The notes under the pieces were generated by a model, which worked only from the letters and a program-made list of their open reading frames with translations, had not been told where the DNA came from and made no database searches. Both the position numbers and the translations under genes were made by a program. Positions 17,066 to 25,465 of a stretch of 64,000 nt of DNA are shown here, piece after piece. Positions within the stretch are counted from its first letter, which is position 1. Each line of letters opens with the position of its first letter. The stretch is taken from positions 153,961-217,960 of the forward strand of contig NZ_JADPRT010000011.1 in the NCBI RefSeq assembly GCF_015690355.1. Reading direction: 5' to 3'. The stretch is from Streptacidiphilus fuscans. Its GTDB lineage: Bacteria > Actinomycetota > Actinomycetes > Streptomycetales > Streptomycetaceae.

Positions 17066-17307
17066 CCGATCATGCCCAGGGCGTCGGCGATGTCCTCGGG
17101 CAGGTCGTCGAAGTCTTCGGCGATCCGGATCTGGTCCCGCAGCGATCCACGCCCGGTCCGCCGCAACTTGGGCCGCAACGGCACGATTTTCGCGACCGGC
17201 TCGCCCGCCTTGCTGATGACGACCTCCTCGCCGGCTGCCACCTGAGCCAGTATCCGCGAGAAGTGCGTCTTGGCCTCGTGCACGTTGTACTGGTGGGCTG
17301 CTTCCAT
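17062..17307 (-). CDS. Phd/YefM-type antitoxin, VapB-like
   Basis: The 81-residue protein has the Phd/YefM N-terminal fold: YNVHEAKTHFSRIL, then GEEVVISKAGEPVAKIVPL. The acidic C-terminal tail (EDFDDLPEDIADAL) would wrap the PIN toxin. It is the first gene of the toxin-antitoxin operon and is expected to autoregulate by binding its own promoter, although no palindrome was assigned in the 214-base gap upstream. Confidence 0.9.
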   Translation of the reverse strand: MEAAHQYNVHEAKTHFSRILAQVAAGEEVVISKAGEPVAKIVPLRPKLRRTGRGSLRDQIRIAEDFDDLPEDIADALGMIG

Positions 17308-17521
17308 GGCCGCCGCTTCCCTCCGAGCCAGTGGACTAAGGCTGGACTAAGGGTAGCGGCGATGCCGATCGGCGACCAGCCTGGCGCAGTCCTCCTGCCG
17401 TGGCCGGGGAGGGGCTTGGCGGGAATCGTCCGGGTTCGGACCGAGGGCGTGAAAGCCCGCGCTGAACAGGGGTGATGGGCTCGACGGGGATCCGGTACTG
17501 TCCGGGCCGATTGGGGGTTCC

Positions 17522-18772
17522 ATGTCCGAGATACCGCCGCCGGTACCGCCTGTTCCACCCGTACCGCCCGTCCCGCCTGCGTCGCCCGAGCCGCCTCGGT
17601 TCGACAAGCCCGAGGCGCCCGAGGTGCCGACACCTGCGCCTGCGCCGATCACGCCCGAGGACGTCCCGCCACCGCAGCAGCAAGCGCCGCAGCCGGTCCA
17701 GGGCCCGCTGGTGTACCCGTGGGGGTACCAGGTGCCGGGCATGGAGCCGGAGCCGATGTCGGGCTGGAGCGGGATGGCGATCGCCGCCTTCGTGCTCGGG
17801 GTGCTCGGCGTCTTTCCGCTCGGCATGATCTTCGGGGTCGTCGCCCTCGCGGGCATCGGCCGCGCCCGGAAGCGGGGCAAGGGGTTGGCCATCGCCGGGG
17901 TGATCCTGTCCAGCGTGTGGACCGTGGCAGTCGGCGGCCTGGTTCTGTTGATGGTCGTCTTCGCGTCGAGCGTGTCGGTTTCCGGTGGCTCGTCGTCCGG
18001 CTCGGCGGTCGCCCCGCCGGGTGCCGGCATTCCCATCGACCAGCTCCCGATGGGCACCTGTTTCGACGTGCCCGAGGGCACCGGCGGATCGACGGACGTC
18101 GTGAACGTCGTGTCGTGCAGTGGGCAGCACGACCGGCAGCTCTTCGCGCGCGACTCCGTGTCCGGTCCGTATCCGGGGCCGGACGCGGACCAGTTCCAAA
18201 GCACGCTCGACTGCGACCGGCTCGCATACGCCGATCTGGTCGACCCGGTGGGTCTGGAGGCTCAGAACGCCCTCATCTGGTCCTACTACCCCGACGAGTC
18301 CCAGTGGGGGGACGGGGGAACGCCCGAGATCTCGTGCGCCATCGCCGGGTTCGGCGGCAGCAGTCCGCTCACCGGTGACCTGGAGCCGGACAAGTCCCAC
18401 TTCACCGCGCAGCAGCTCGCCTTCCTGGACCTGGTCCGTCCCACCGCCGTGCTCCGTGCCGAAGTGAACGACATCGACCCCCTCGACTGGGCCCAGGGGC
18501 GTGCCGTCGCTGCCCAACTGGCGGCCGCGGACCGGGCCGAGACGCAGTTGGTCACCGGTCCGAGCGCGACTCGCACCGTCTTCACCGGACGGTTCCAGCA
18601 GCAGGCGGCCCTCGAACTGGCCCAGGACGACCGGGTGGAGGTGTCCGACGCCCAGGTCCTGGCGCGCTCGGCCTCGCCGCAGGACTGGACGGCGGCGCTC
18701 AAGCTGCTGCAGGACGACGGCGTCCCGAGCGACGTGCTGACCATCCGCGTCAACATCGGGCTGGGCGAGTAG
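17522..18772 (+). CDS. membrane protein with DUF4190 and septum-formation-type domain
   Basis: The 416-residue protein begins with about 60 residues of proline-rich sequence. A DUF4190 two-helix membrane region follows at about residues 80-150 (FVLGVLGVFPLGMIFGVVAL and GLAIAGVILSSVWTVAVGGL), and then an extracellular part. The extracellular part starts with GTCFDVPE and VVSCSGQHDRQLFA, matching the Septum_form domain pattern of paired cysteines. The C-terminal 130 residues are not recognised. Such proteins are common in Streptomyces and their role is not established. The preceding GGGGG and the ATG fit a normal start. Confidence 0.75.
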   Translation: MSEIPPPVPPVPPVPPVPPASPEPPRFDKPEAPEVPTPAPAPITPEDVPPPQQQAPQPVQGPLVYPWGYQVPGMEPEPMSGWSGMAIAAFVLGVLGVFPLGMIFGVVALAGIGRARKRGKGLAIAGVILSSVWTVAVGGLVLLMVVFASSVSVSGGSSSGSAVAPPGAGIPIDQLPMGTCFDVPEGTGGSTDVVNVVSCSGQHDRQLFARDSVSGPYPGPDADQFQSTLDCDRLAYADLVDPVGLEAQNALIWSYYPDESQWGDGGTPEISCAIAGFGGSSPLTGDLEPDKSHFTAQQLAFLDLVRPTAVLRAEVNDIDPLDWAQGRAVAAQLAAADRAETQLVTGPSATRTVFTGRFQQQAALELAQDDRVEVSDAQVLARSASPQDWTAALKLLQDDGVPSDVLTIRVNIGLGE

Positions 18773-18818
18773 GCGCGGTTCGGCACGCACTCGCGCTCCT
18801 CGGCATTCCCGCCATTTC

Positions 18819-18870
18819 ACTTGCACTGTGTTCAAGTCGCTCGTAGGCTCCACTTGAACACAGTGCAAGT
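18819..18870. promoter_or_regulatory. large inverted repeat, probable tandem operator
   Basis: ACTTGCACTGTGTTCAAGT at 18819-18837 and its exact reverse complement ACTTGAACACAGTGCAAGT at 18852-18870 are separated by 14 bases. Each 19-mer is itself a partial palindrome with ACTTG/CAAGT ends and resembles TetR-type operators of the TTGAAC-x-GTTCAA kind. The pair lies directly upstream of the serine hydrolase gene, with about 33 bases from the second site to its start. It could also fold as a 19-bp hairpin and end transcription of the upstream gene. Confidence 0.7.
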
Positions 18871-18903
18871 CGTGTGTTGCCAGCAGCGATCGAGGAGTCA
18901 GTC

Positions 18904-20298
18904 ATGTCCGACCAGAACCTGCACGAGTTCGTCGCCGCCGCTGCCGAGCGCTTCGGGATCCCGGGCGCCGGAGTGGGCGTCTTCGTGGACGGCCGCACGG
19001 TCCACGCCGGCCACGGCGTCACCAGCGTCGAGAACCCGCAGCCTGTCGACGAGCACACCGTCTTCGCCCTCGGCTCCGTCTCCAAGACCTTCACCGCGAC
19101 CGCCGTGATGAAGCTCGTGGAGCAGGGCCGGATCGAGCTGGACTCGCCCGTCCGGCGCTACGTCCCCGAGCTGGTCCTCGCCGACGAGGACCTCGCCGCG
19201 GCGATCACCGTGCGCCAACTGCTCAACCACACCGCAGGCTTGGGCGTCCGGTTGGTCATCGAGACGGGGGACGGGGACGACGCCCTCACCCGCTACGTGG
19301 CCCGGATGGACGAGCTGGAGGTGATCGGCGAGCCCGGCGCCCGCGCCTCCTACAGCCAGGCCGGTTACAACCTGCTCGGCCGGGTCGTCGAGACCGTCAC
19401 CGGAAGCACCTTCGAGCAGGCCGTCGGCGAACTGCTGCTGGAACCGCTGGGATTGGACGAGTCCTGCTACTTCGAGGGCCAGCTGATGACCCGCCGGATC
19501 GCCCGCGGCCACAACGCCGACGAGGACGGCACGCCCGTCGTCGCCCGCCAGTGGAAGGACACCCGCGCCAACAACCCGGGCGGCGGCATCGCCGCCACCG
19601 TCGCCGACCAGCTCCGCTGGGCCCGGTTCCACCTCGGTGACGGCCGCGCGGAGGACGGCACCCGGGTCATGGACGCCGAGACGCTGCGGCAGATGCAGAC
19701 CGCGACCGCCCCGCTGCGCGGCACCTCGCTCGGCGACGCGTTCGGGCTGTGCTGGTTCCTGCGCGACGTGGACGGAGTCCGGGTCGTCGGCCACGGGGGT
19801 TCTGGCAACGGGCAGTTCGCCGACCTGCAGCTGGTGCCGGAGCGGAACTTCGCGGTGTCGGTCATGTCCAACGGCGGACCGGGCGGGGTCGCCTTCAACC
19901 AGGAGGTGGTCCGTTTCGCCCTCGAACACTTCCTGGGCGTCAAGGACCGCGACCCCGAGCCGGTCCCGTACGCCCACGCCCAGGTGGCACTGGCGGCCGG
20001 GGAGTACGAGATCGACTTCATGACGCTCACGATCCGCGCGGAGGAGGACGCGGACGCGCCGACGCTGGAGGTCGTGATCAAGCCGGAGATCCGGGCGGCC
20101 TCGGAGAAGGAGCTTCCGGCCGACTACCCGCCCTTCCCGTTCGGTCTGCTGCCCGGCTCGGGCGACGACTACATCGTCACCGGAGGTGCGATGAAGGGCC
20201 ATCGCGGCTTCTTCAGCCGGGACGACGCCGGTCGGATCACCGGCGTCGACCTGGCCGGACGCCTCTTCGGCCGCGTCACCGCGGACGAGTCACGCTGA
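18904..20298 (+). CDS. serine hydrolase, beta-lactamase/D-Ala carboxypeptidase family (class C fold)
   Basis: The 464-residue protein has a beta-lactamase-like domain. SVSK near residue 60 (LGSVSKTFTA) gives the nucleophilic serine and lysine, YSQAGYN gives the Y-x-N element, and HGGSGNG gives the third motif. A C-terminal domain of about 120 residues follows. No signal peptide is visible, so it may be cytoplasmic, acting as an esterase or aminopeptidase more than as a cell-wall enzyme. The start at 18904 has GAGGAG; an earlier in-frame ATG at 18874 lacks one. A perfect 19-bp inverted repeat immediately upstream suggests tight regulation. Confidence 0.85.
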   Translation: MSDQNLHEFVAAAAERFGIPGAGVGVFVDGRTVHAGHGVTSVENPQPVDEHTVFALGSVSKTFTATAVMKLVEQGRIELDSPVRRYVPELVLADEDLAAAITVRQLLNHTAGLGVRLVIETGDGDDALTRYVARMDELEVIGEPGARASYSQAGYNLLGRVVETVTGSTFEQAVGELLLEPLGLDESCYFEGQLMTRRIARGHNADEDGTPVVARQWKDTRANNPGGGIAATVADQLRWARFHLGDGRAEDGTRVMDAETLRQMQTATAPLRGTSLGDAFGLCWFLRDVDGVRVVGHGGSGNGQFADLQLVPERNFAVSVMSNGGPGGVAFNQEVVRFALEHFLGVKDRDPEPVPYAHAQVALAAGEYEIDFMTLTIRAEEDADAPTLEVVIKPEIRAASEKELPADYPPFPFGLLPGSGDDYIVTGGAMKGHRGFFSRDDAGRITGVDLAGRLFGRVTADESR

Positions 20299-20850
20299 GC
20301 GGTCCGCCTGCCAGGCCTGGAGGCGGTGCCATGCCTCCAGGCCGTCCGGGACGACGTCCCAGCCGGGGAGCTCGGCAGCCAGCTGATCCGGTGTCAGGAA
20401 CGCGTGCCAGGCCACCTCCTCCACCTGCGGGGCGACCTCGACCGGGGTACGCGCGCGGTAGACGGCGGAGAACCAGCTGTGGTCCGCGCTCTCGTAGAGG
20501 AAGGTGAACAGGTGCTCCGGCTCGATCCCGGTGACCCCGAGCTCCTCCTCGGCCTCACGCTTGGCCGCCGCGTCGTAGGACTCGCCCGCGTCCACCACGC
20601 CGCCCACGAAGACGTCGTACAGGGACGGGAAGACGATCTTCTGCGGCGTGCGCCGGTGGACGAAGATCCGGCCGTCGTCGTCCGTGGCGAGGATGAAGAC
20701 GCAGCGGTGGCGCAGCCTGCGGTCCATCACCTCGCGGCGGGTGGCCTGACCGACGACGTTGTCGTCGGCGTCGACCACGTCGAGGACCTCGTCCTCGTTC
20801 AGAGGCCGGATGTCCTGCGGAGTCTGGTTCTCGGTCACGCCAGGGATCAT
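20290..20850 (-). CDS. Nudix hydrolase
   Basis: The 186-residue protein contains the Nudix box GGVVDAGESYDAAAKREAEEELG, seen as GGVVDAGESYDAAAK then REAEEELGV, with the metal-binding REAEEE. The N-terminal half (VVDADDNVVGQATRREVMDR, RCVFILATDDDG) is like the isopentenyl-diphosphate-isomerase-related Nudix subfamily, so the substrate is uncertain. The ATG at 20850 overlaps the acetamidase stop (ATGA), so the two are coupled. Its 3' end overlaps that of the convergent serine hydrolase by nine bases. Confidence 0.88.
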   Translation of the reverse strand: MIPGVTENQTPQDIRPLNEDEVLDVVDADDNVVGQATRREVMDRRLRHRCVFILATDDDGRIFVHRRTPQKIVFPSLYDVFVGGVVDAGESYDAAAKREAEEELGVTGIEPEHLFTFLYESADHSWFSAVYRARTPVEVAPQVEEVAWHAFLTPDQLAAELPGWDVVPDGLEAWHRLQAWQADRSA

Positions 20851-21887
20851 GCCAGCAGCGCGCCGCCGATCTCGCGTGCGACCTCGCGAAGGTGCGCGTG
20901 CAGAGCCCGGTAGGGCGACTCCGCCGCGCCGGGCAGCCACGCCTTCCGCACCTTCGCCACCGCCGTGTAGTTGGTGTCGCAGACGTTCGCCAGCGGCGAC
21001 TCCACCGCCTGGCTGAGGAACTGGTACGCGTCCATCGAGGAGAAGCCGTAGTCCCGTACCAGCCACTGCACCAGGTCGAGTTGGGCGATCCGGAAGGCGT
21101 CCTCCAGCGGGCGGGCCGAGCCGGTGGAGATCAGGTGGGTGTCGGACTCGATCCGCGGCCAGGGAGTCGCCACACCCTTCAGCAGTTCCACGATCACGAC
21201 CGTGTTCATCGCGCACTCGACCGCCACGCCGCAGGTCTCGCCCTCGCCCTGACGGGCATGCCCGTCGCCGAGGCTCAGCAGCGCGCCGTCGACGTTGACG
21301 CCGAGGTAGCAGGTGACGCCCGCGCGCATCTCGGGGGTGTCGAGGTTGCCGCCGTGGGCGTCGGGCACGAGCGCCGAGCGGACCTCCAGGTTGGCCGGGG
21401 CCACGCCGACGGTGCCGTGCATGGGGTCCATCGGCAGGTCGAGGACCAGGTCGCTGTCGTGCGCGGTGAACCGGCAGAGGCGCGCGGCGCGGTCCAACTC
21501 CCAGATCCAGACCCGTTCCGGCAGCGGGTCCTGGAGCGTGGCGGTGGTGTGGGTGGAGGTCAGCGCGCCGAACAGCGGGACCGTCGTGGACGCCGCCCAG
21601 TCGCGGGACGGCTCGACGGAGACGAAGTGCACCGCGACCGTGTCGCCGGGCTCGGCGCCCTCGACCCAGAACGGCCCGGTCTGCGGGTTGAGGAAGGGGA
21701 ACTCGCACACCTCGGACACCAGCGTTCGCTCGGAGGTCACCCGTCCGGCGAAGCAGTCCTCGGTCGTCAGGTCCAGCACCGTCCCGGGCGCGATCCGCGC
21801 GACCGGCGCCGCGCCGCCGAAGGTCCAGGCGTACTCGTCGGGTTTGGGACGCACCGTCAGGACCCGGCGCTCACTGCTTCCGCTCAT
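20847..21887 (-). CDS. acetamidase/formamidase family protein
   Basis: The protein has about 346 residues and matches FmdA/AmdA family features: an FGGAAPV N-terminal region, VEGAEPGDTVAVHF, a histidine-rich GNLDTPEMRAG core, LSLGDGHARQGEGE and GVAVECAM. These enzymes hydrolyse short aliphatic amides to ammonia and the acid. The start is not certain: ATG at 21887 has a weak GGAT box and another ATG lies at 21902. It is coupled to the downstream Nudix gene. Confidence 0.88.
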   Translation of the reverse strand: MSGSSERRVLTVRPKPDEYAWTFGGAAPVARIAPGTVLDLTTEDCFAGRVTSERTLVSEVCEFPFLNPQTGPFWVEGAEPGDTVAVHFVSVEPSRDWAASTTVPLFGALTSTHTTATLQDPLPERVWIWELDRAARLCRFTAHDSDLVLDLPMDPMHGTVGVAPANLEVRSALVPDAHGGNLDTPEMRAGVTCYLGVNVDGALLSLGDGHARQGEGETCGVAVECAMNTVVIVELLKGVATPWPRIESDTHLISTGSARPLEDAFRIAQLDLVQWLVRDYGFSSMDAYQFLSQAVESPLANVCDTNYTAVAKVRKAWLPGAAESPYRALHAHLREVAREIGGALLA

Positions 21888-22041
21888 CGCACCATCCGTC
21901 ATGCCAGACACGATGGCAGTGCCGCGCGGCGGTCGACCAGAGGGCGGACCCGATCGGACGATGTGGTTGGCTTGGCGCGCGGCACTCGTGCCTGCATTCC
22001 CCGCAGTCCCAAGCACCAGAACACCCCCTCAGGAGCACGTC

Positions 22042-22479
22042 ATGGGTCAGGTCTACGCCGTCACCGAGCGCGTGGTGGACGCGTCGCCGGAGCAGGTCTT
22101 CGACGCCGTCGCCGACTACGAGAAGGTCCGGCCCACGCTGCTGCCGCAGCAGTACAGCGAGTACCAGGTCCGCGAGGGCGGCCAGGGCGCCGGCACGGTC
22201 GTGCACTGGAAGCTCCAGGCGACCGAGAAGCGCGTGCGCGACTGCCTCTTCACCGTCACCGAGCCGTCCCCCGGCCGCCTGGTCGAGACCGACGGCAACT
22301 CCTCCATGGTCATCACCTGGACGGTCACCCCGGCGGGCGAGGGCAAGTCGAAGGTCGTCGTCGAGACCACCTGGCAGGGCGCGGGCGGCATCGGCGGCTT
22401 CTTCGAGCGCACCTTCGCCCCCAAGGGCCTGAACCGGATCCACGACGAGGTGCTGAACCGCCTCGCCGCGGCCGTCTGA
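22042..22479 (+). CDS. SRPBCC-family (START-like) protein
   Basis: The 145-residue single-domain protein has the polyketide-cyclase/START fold pattern: VVDASPEQVFDAVADYEKV at the N-terminus, central strands, and a long C-terminal helix (GLNRIHDEVLNRLAAAV). These domains bind hydrophobic small molecules. AGGAGCACGTC precedes the ATG. The gene is divergent from the acetamidase with about 150 bases between. Ligand and role are unknown. Confidence 0.82.
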   Translation: MGQVYAVTERVVDASPEQVFDAVADYEKVRPTLLPQQYSEYQVREGGQGAGTVVHWKLQATEKRVRDCLFTVTEPSPGRLVETDGNSSMVITWTVTPAGEGKSKVVVETTWQGAGGIGGFFERTFAPKGLNRIHDEVLNRLAAAV

Positions 22480-22644
22480 CCGGTTGCCATCGGTCCGCTC
22501 GCTCCTGCGGGTGAATCTGACGCCGGATCGGTGAGCGGACATGTCGACTTGACGTCACATTCGCGCAGGTGACACCGGATCGGCACGGTTGATGTGATGA
22601 TCGTGCCGGTTCGGGCAATGGGTGCAGGCTGCAAGGATTCGGGC

Positions 22645-25062
22645 ATGTCCGTGATCGAAGCGGCACCCGAACGAGTCGGAACCGCACCGGAATTCGCGCC
22701 TGCCGACAAGGTGCCGGGCGCACCGCCGACGCCCGTCCCGGCCGTCCCTGCCGTACGTGTCCGGCTGGTCTTCGTCGGGCTGATGCTCGCCCTGCTGCTG
22801 GCCGCGCTCGACCAGACCATCGTCGCCACCGCGCTGCCGCGGATCGTCGGCGACCTGCACGGGCTCAGCAAGATGTCCTGGGTGGTCACCGCCTACCTGC
22901 TGGCGTCCACCGTCGGCCTGCCGGTCTACGGCAGGCTCGGCGACCTCGTCGGCCGCAAGCCGGTCTTCCAGTTCGCCATCGTGGTCTTCCTGGTCGGCTC
23001 CGCGCTCTCCGGCTCCGCGCACAGCATGACCGACCTGATCGTCTCCCGCGCGGTCCAGGGCATCGGCGGCGGCGGGCTGATGATCGGCGTCCAGGCGATC
23101 ATCGCCGACGTGGTCGGTCCGCGGGAGCGGGGCCGCTACATGGGCCTGATCGGCGCGGTCTTCGGGCTCTCCTCGGTCGCCGGGCCGCTGCTCGGCGGCT
23201 GGTTCACCGACGGGCCCGGCTGGCGCTGGTGCTTCTGGGTCAACCTCCCACTGGGCCTGGTGGCGCTGCTCGTGGTCACCCTGGTGCTGCCGCGTGCCCT
23301 CGGGCACGGTGCGCCGCGCGGCCGATACCGCGAACTCGACTGGCTCGGCGCGCTGTTGCTCGCCGCCGTCGGCACCTGCCTGGTGCTGGCCACCAGTTGG
23401 GGCGGCAGCACCTACGCCTGGAGCTCGCCGACGATCCTGGGGCTGATCGGCGGCTCCGTGCTGGGCCTGGCGCTGTTCGCGCCCGTCGAGCTGTGGGTGG
23501 AGCGGCGTGGCGGCGCGCCCGTCATCCCGTTGCGGCTGTTCCGGGACAACGTCTTCACCGTCTCCGGCCTGATCAGCGTGGTCGTCGGCGTCGCGCTCTT
23601 CGGCGCGGCCAGCTACCTGCCCAGTTTCCTGCAGATGGTGGACGACGCCAGCGCCACCGACTCGGGGCTGAAGATGCTGCCGATGATGGGCGGCATCGTG
23701 GTGGCCTCGATCGCCTCGGGGCAGCTGATCAGCCGGTACGGGCGCTACAAGGTCTATCCGCTGGTCGGCGGTGCGCTCTCCACGGTCGGCATGGTGCTGC
23801 TCGGCCGGCTCACCGCGCACAGCTCCTTCGCGGTGCAGAGCCTGGCCATGGCCGTGCTGGGCCTGGGCGTCGGCCTGGTGCTGGCGGTGCTGGTCCTCGC
23901 GGTGCAGAACTCGGTCGAGCCGAGGGACGTGGGCGCGGCCACCTCCGCCAACAACTACCTGCGGCAGATCGGCGGTTCGATCGGCGCTGCGGTCTTCGGC
24001 ACGATCTTCGCGTCCCGCTTCGACCACCAGTTGGCGCAGCGCGGACTGCCGCGCAACGACTCGATCACCCCGGCCTTCGTCCACGCCCTGCCCGCGCCGC
24101 TGCGCAGCGGCTACGTGGACGCCTTCGCGGCGGCGATGCCGCGCGTCTTCCTCTACCTGGCGCCGGTGCTGGCGCTGGGCTTCGTCCTTGCCTTCCTGCT
24201 GAAGGAGAAACCGTTGGTCACCCACGCCGCACCGGAGGACTTCGGCTCGGAGAGCCTCACGTCCGAGGCGCTTCCGCAGCAGGGCGCCGCGACGCCGCTG
24301 ACCGGCACCCCCGTCACCGGCGCGGTGGTGCAGCCCGACCGGGTCGGCGTCGCGCGCGCCGTGCTGACCCTGGTGGACATGGACGGTCGGCAGGTCACCC
24401 GCACCAGCAGCGGCGGCGACGGCCGCTGGGTGCTGGCCGCTCCGCGCAACGGCAACTACGTGCTGATCGCCGCGGCCCCCGGCCACCAGCCGCAGGCCGT
24501 GACGGTGAGCGTCGGCGGCCGCCCCGTCGAGGTCGACGTCGTCCTCGGCGGCACGGGCCGCCTGAGCGGCGCGATCCGCAGCGCGGAGGGCGCGCCCGTC
24601 GCGGAGGCGTCGGTCACGCTGACCGACCCGCACGGTGAGGTCGTGGCCAGCGCGCACGCGGACGCCGACGGCGCGTACGCGTTCCGCGACCTGGTCTCGG
24701 GCGTCTACACCCTGACCGTCAGCGCCCGGGCGTACCGGCCGGCCGCCCTCGCGGTCGACGTCGCGCCGAGCGGTGAGACCCGCCAGGACGTCACCCTCGC
24801 GGGCAGCGGGACGCTGCGCGGCACCGTCCGTACGACGCTGGGTCGGCCGGTGGCCGACGCCCGGGTCACCCTGATGGACGCCTCCGGCGCGGTGGTCGCT
24901 GCCGCGACGACGGGCGAGGACGGGCTGTTCCGCTTCACCGACCTGGAACCGGGCGAGTACACGGTCATCGCGGCGGGGTACCCGCCGGTGGCGACGGCGC
25001 TCCGCCTCGAGGATGGGCACACGGAACGAGACCTGCACCTGTCGCACCGCTTGGACGACTAG
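22645..25062 (+). CDS. MFS drug exporter (DHA2, 14-TM) fused to three C-terminal beta-sandwich repeats
   Basis: The 805-residue protein has a Pro/Ala-rich N-terminus of about 30 residues and a 14-helix EmrB/QacA-type exporter up to about residue 530. It shows LDQTIVATALPRI in TM1, GRLGDLVGRK in the 2-3 loop and the motif-C-like SVAGPLLGGWF. Three homologous modules of about 80 residues follow (nt roughly 24343-24555, 24556-24807, 24808-25050). They have the carboxypeptidase-regulatory/Cna-B pattern: G-x-V-x-A-x-V-T-L-x-D, D-G-x-F/Y-x-F-x-D-L, G-x-Y-T-L. AAGGA supports the start at 22645. In a 14-helix exporter the repeats should face the cytoplasm, which is unusual for this fold. Confidence 0.88.
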   Translation: MSVIEAAPERVGTAPEFAPADKVPGAPPTPVPAVPAVRVRLVFVGLMLALLLAALDQTIVATALPRIVGDLHGLSKMSWVVTAYLLASTVGLPVYGRLGDLVGRKPVFQFAIVVFLVGSALSGSAHSMTDLIVSRAVQGIGGGGLMIGVQAIIADVVGPRERGRYMGLIGAVFGLSSVAGPLLGGWFTDGPGWRWCFWVNLPLGLVALLVVTLVLPRALGHGAPRGRYRELDWLGALLLAAVGTCLVLATSWGGSTYAWSSPTILGLIGGSVLGLALFAPVELWVERRGGAPVIPLRLFRDNVFTVSGLISVVVGVALFGAASYLPSFLQMVDDASATDSGLKMLPMMGGIVVASIASGQLISRYGRYKVYPLVGGALSTVGMVLLGRLTAHSSFAVQSLAMAVLGLGVGLVLAVLVLAVQNSVEPRDVGAATSANNYLRQIGGSIGAAVFGTIFASRFDHQLAQRGLPRNDSITPAFVHALPAPLRSGYVDAFAAAMPRVFLYLAPVLALGFVLAFLLKEKPLVTHAAPEDFGSESLTSEALPQQGAATPLTGTPVTGAVVQPDRVGVARAVLTLVDMDGRQVTRTSSGGDGRWVLAAPRNGNYVLIAAAPGHQPQAVTVSVGGRPVEVDVVLGGTGRLSGAIRSAEGAPVAEASVTLTDPHGEVVASAHADADGAYAFRDLVSGVYTLTVSARAYRPAALAVDVAPSGETRQDVTLAGSGTLRGTVRTTLGRPVADARVTLMDASGAVVAAATTGEDGLFRFTDLEPGEYTVIAAGYPPVATALRLEDGHTERDLHLSHRLDD

Positions 25063-25078
25063 CTCTTGCACAGGGGTC

Positions 25079-25300
25079 AGTTGCACTATCAGGGGCGCGA
25101 GGCTCTGCTGATGTGCGGCTCCGCCGCGTGGGCGCGACAAGCCACGCCGTACGCTCCCGCAGGCAGTTGCACTATCAGGGGCGCGGGGAACTGCGCGACA
25201 AGCCACCCACGCAGCTGGCAGGCCGAACGCGCAGGGCCATCCGCTCATCGGTGGTTTCTCGCGCAGTTCCCCGCGCCCTTGAGGTCAGTGCAACGTCCCC
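25079..25300. repeat. dispersed inverted-repeat element (copy B, with a duplicated left half)
   Basis: Left-half modules occur twice, beginning GTTGCAC at 25080 and 25166. The second continues into CAGGGGCGCGGGGAACTGCG at 25176-25195. The right half at 25259-25294 is the complement (TCGCGCAGTTCCCCGCGCCC, ending GTGCAAC). It lies immediately 3' of the MFS gene. The rest of the 403-base gap up to 25466 shows no gene and should hold the promoter of the glycosyltransferase gene. Confidence 0.8.
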
Positions 25301-25465
25301 ACTGCTCATCCTGACCCCGATGGCCTAACCATCCGTGAAGATCCTGTGACGGTCCCCGGCGGTCCAACGCCTCCGTGGTCACTGAAGTGACGCCTGCTCA
25401 CCCAACCAGGTACAAGAATCCACCGTCCGGGTGAGCGTCGGAGAAAACCCTCTGCCCACCGGCAT

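Noticed and set aside
22555..25248. Open frame of about 900 codons antisense to the MFS exporter
   Set aside because: It is low complexity, with no domain. The plus-strand frame encodes a recognised exporter with normal codon bias.
25079..25300. Repeated modules considered as a CRISPR array or insertion sequence
   Set aside because: There are no regularly spaced unique spacers, no cas genes and no transposase inside. The structure is an inverted repeat shared with other intergenic sites.
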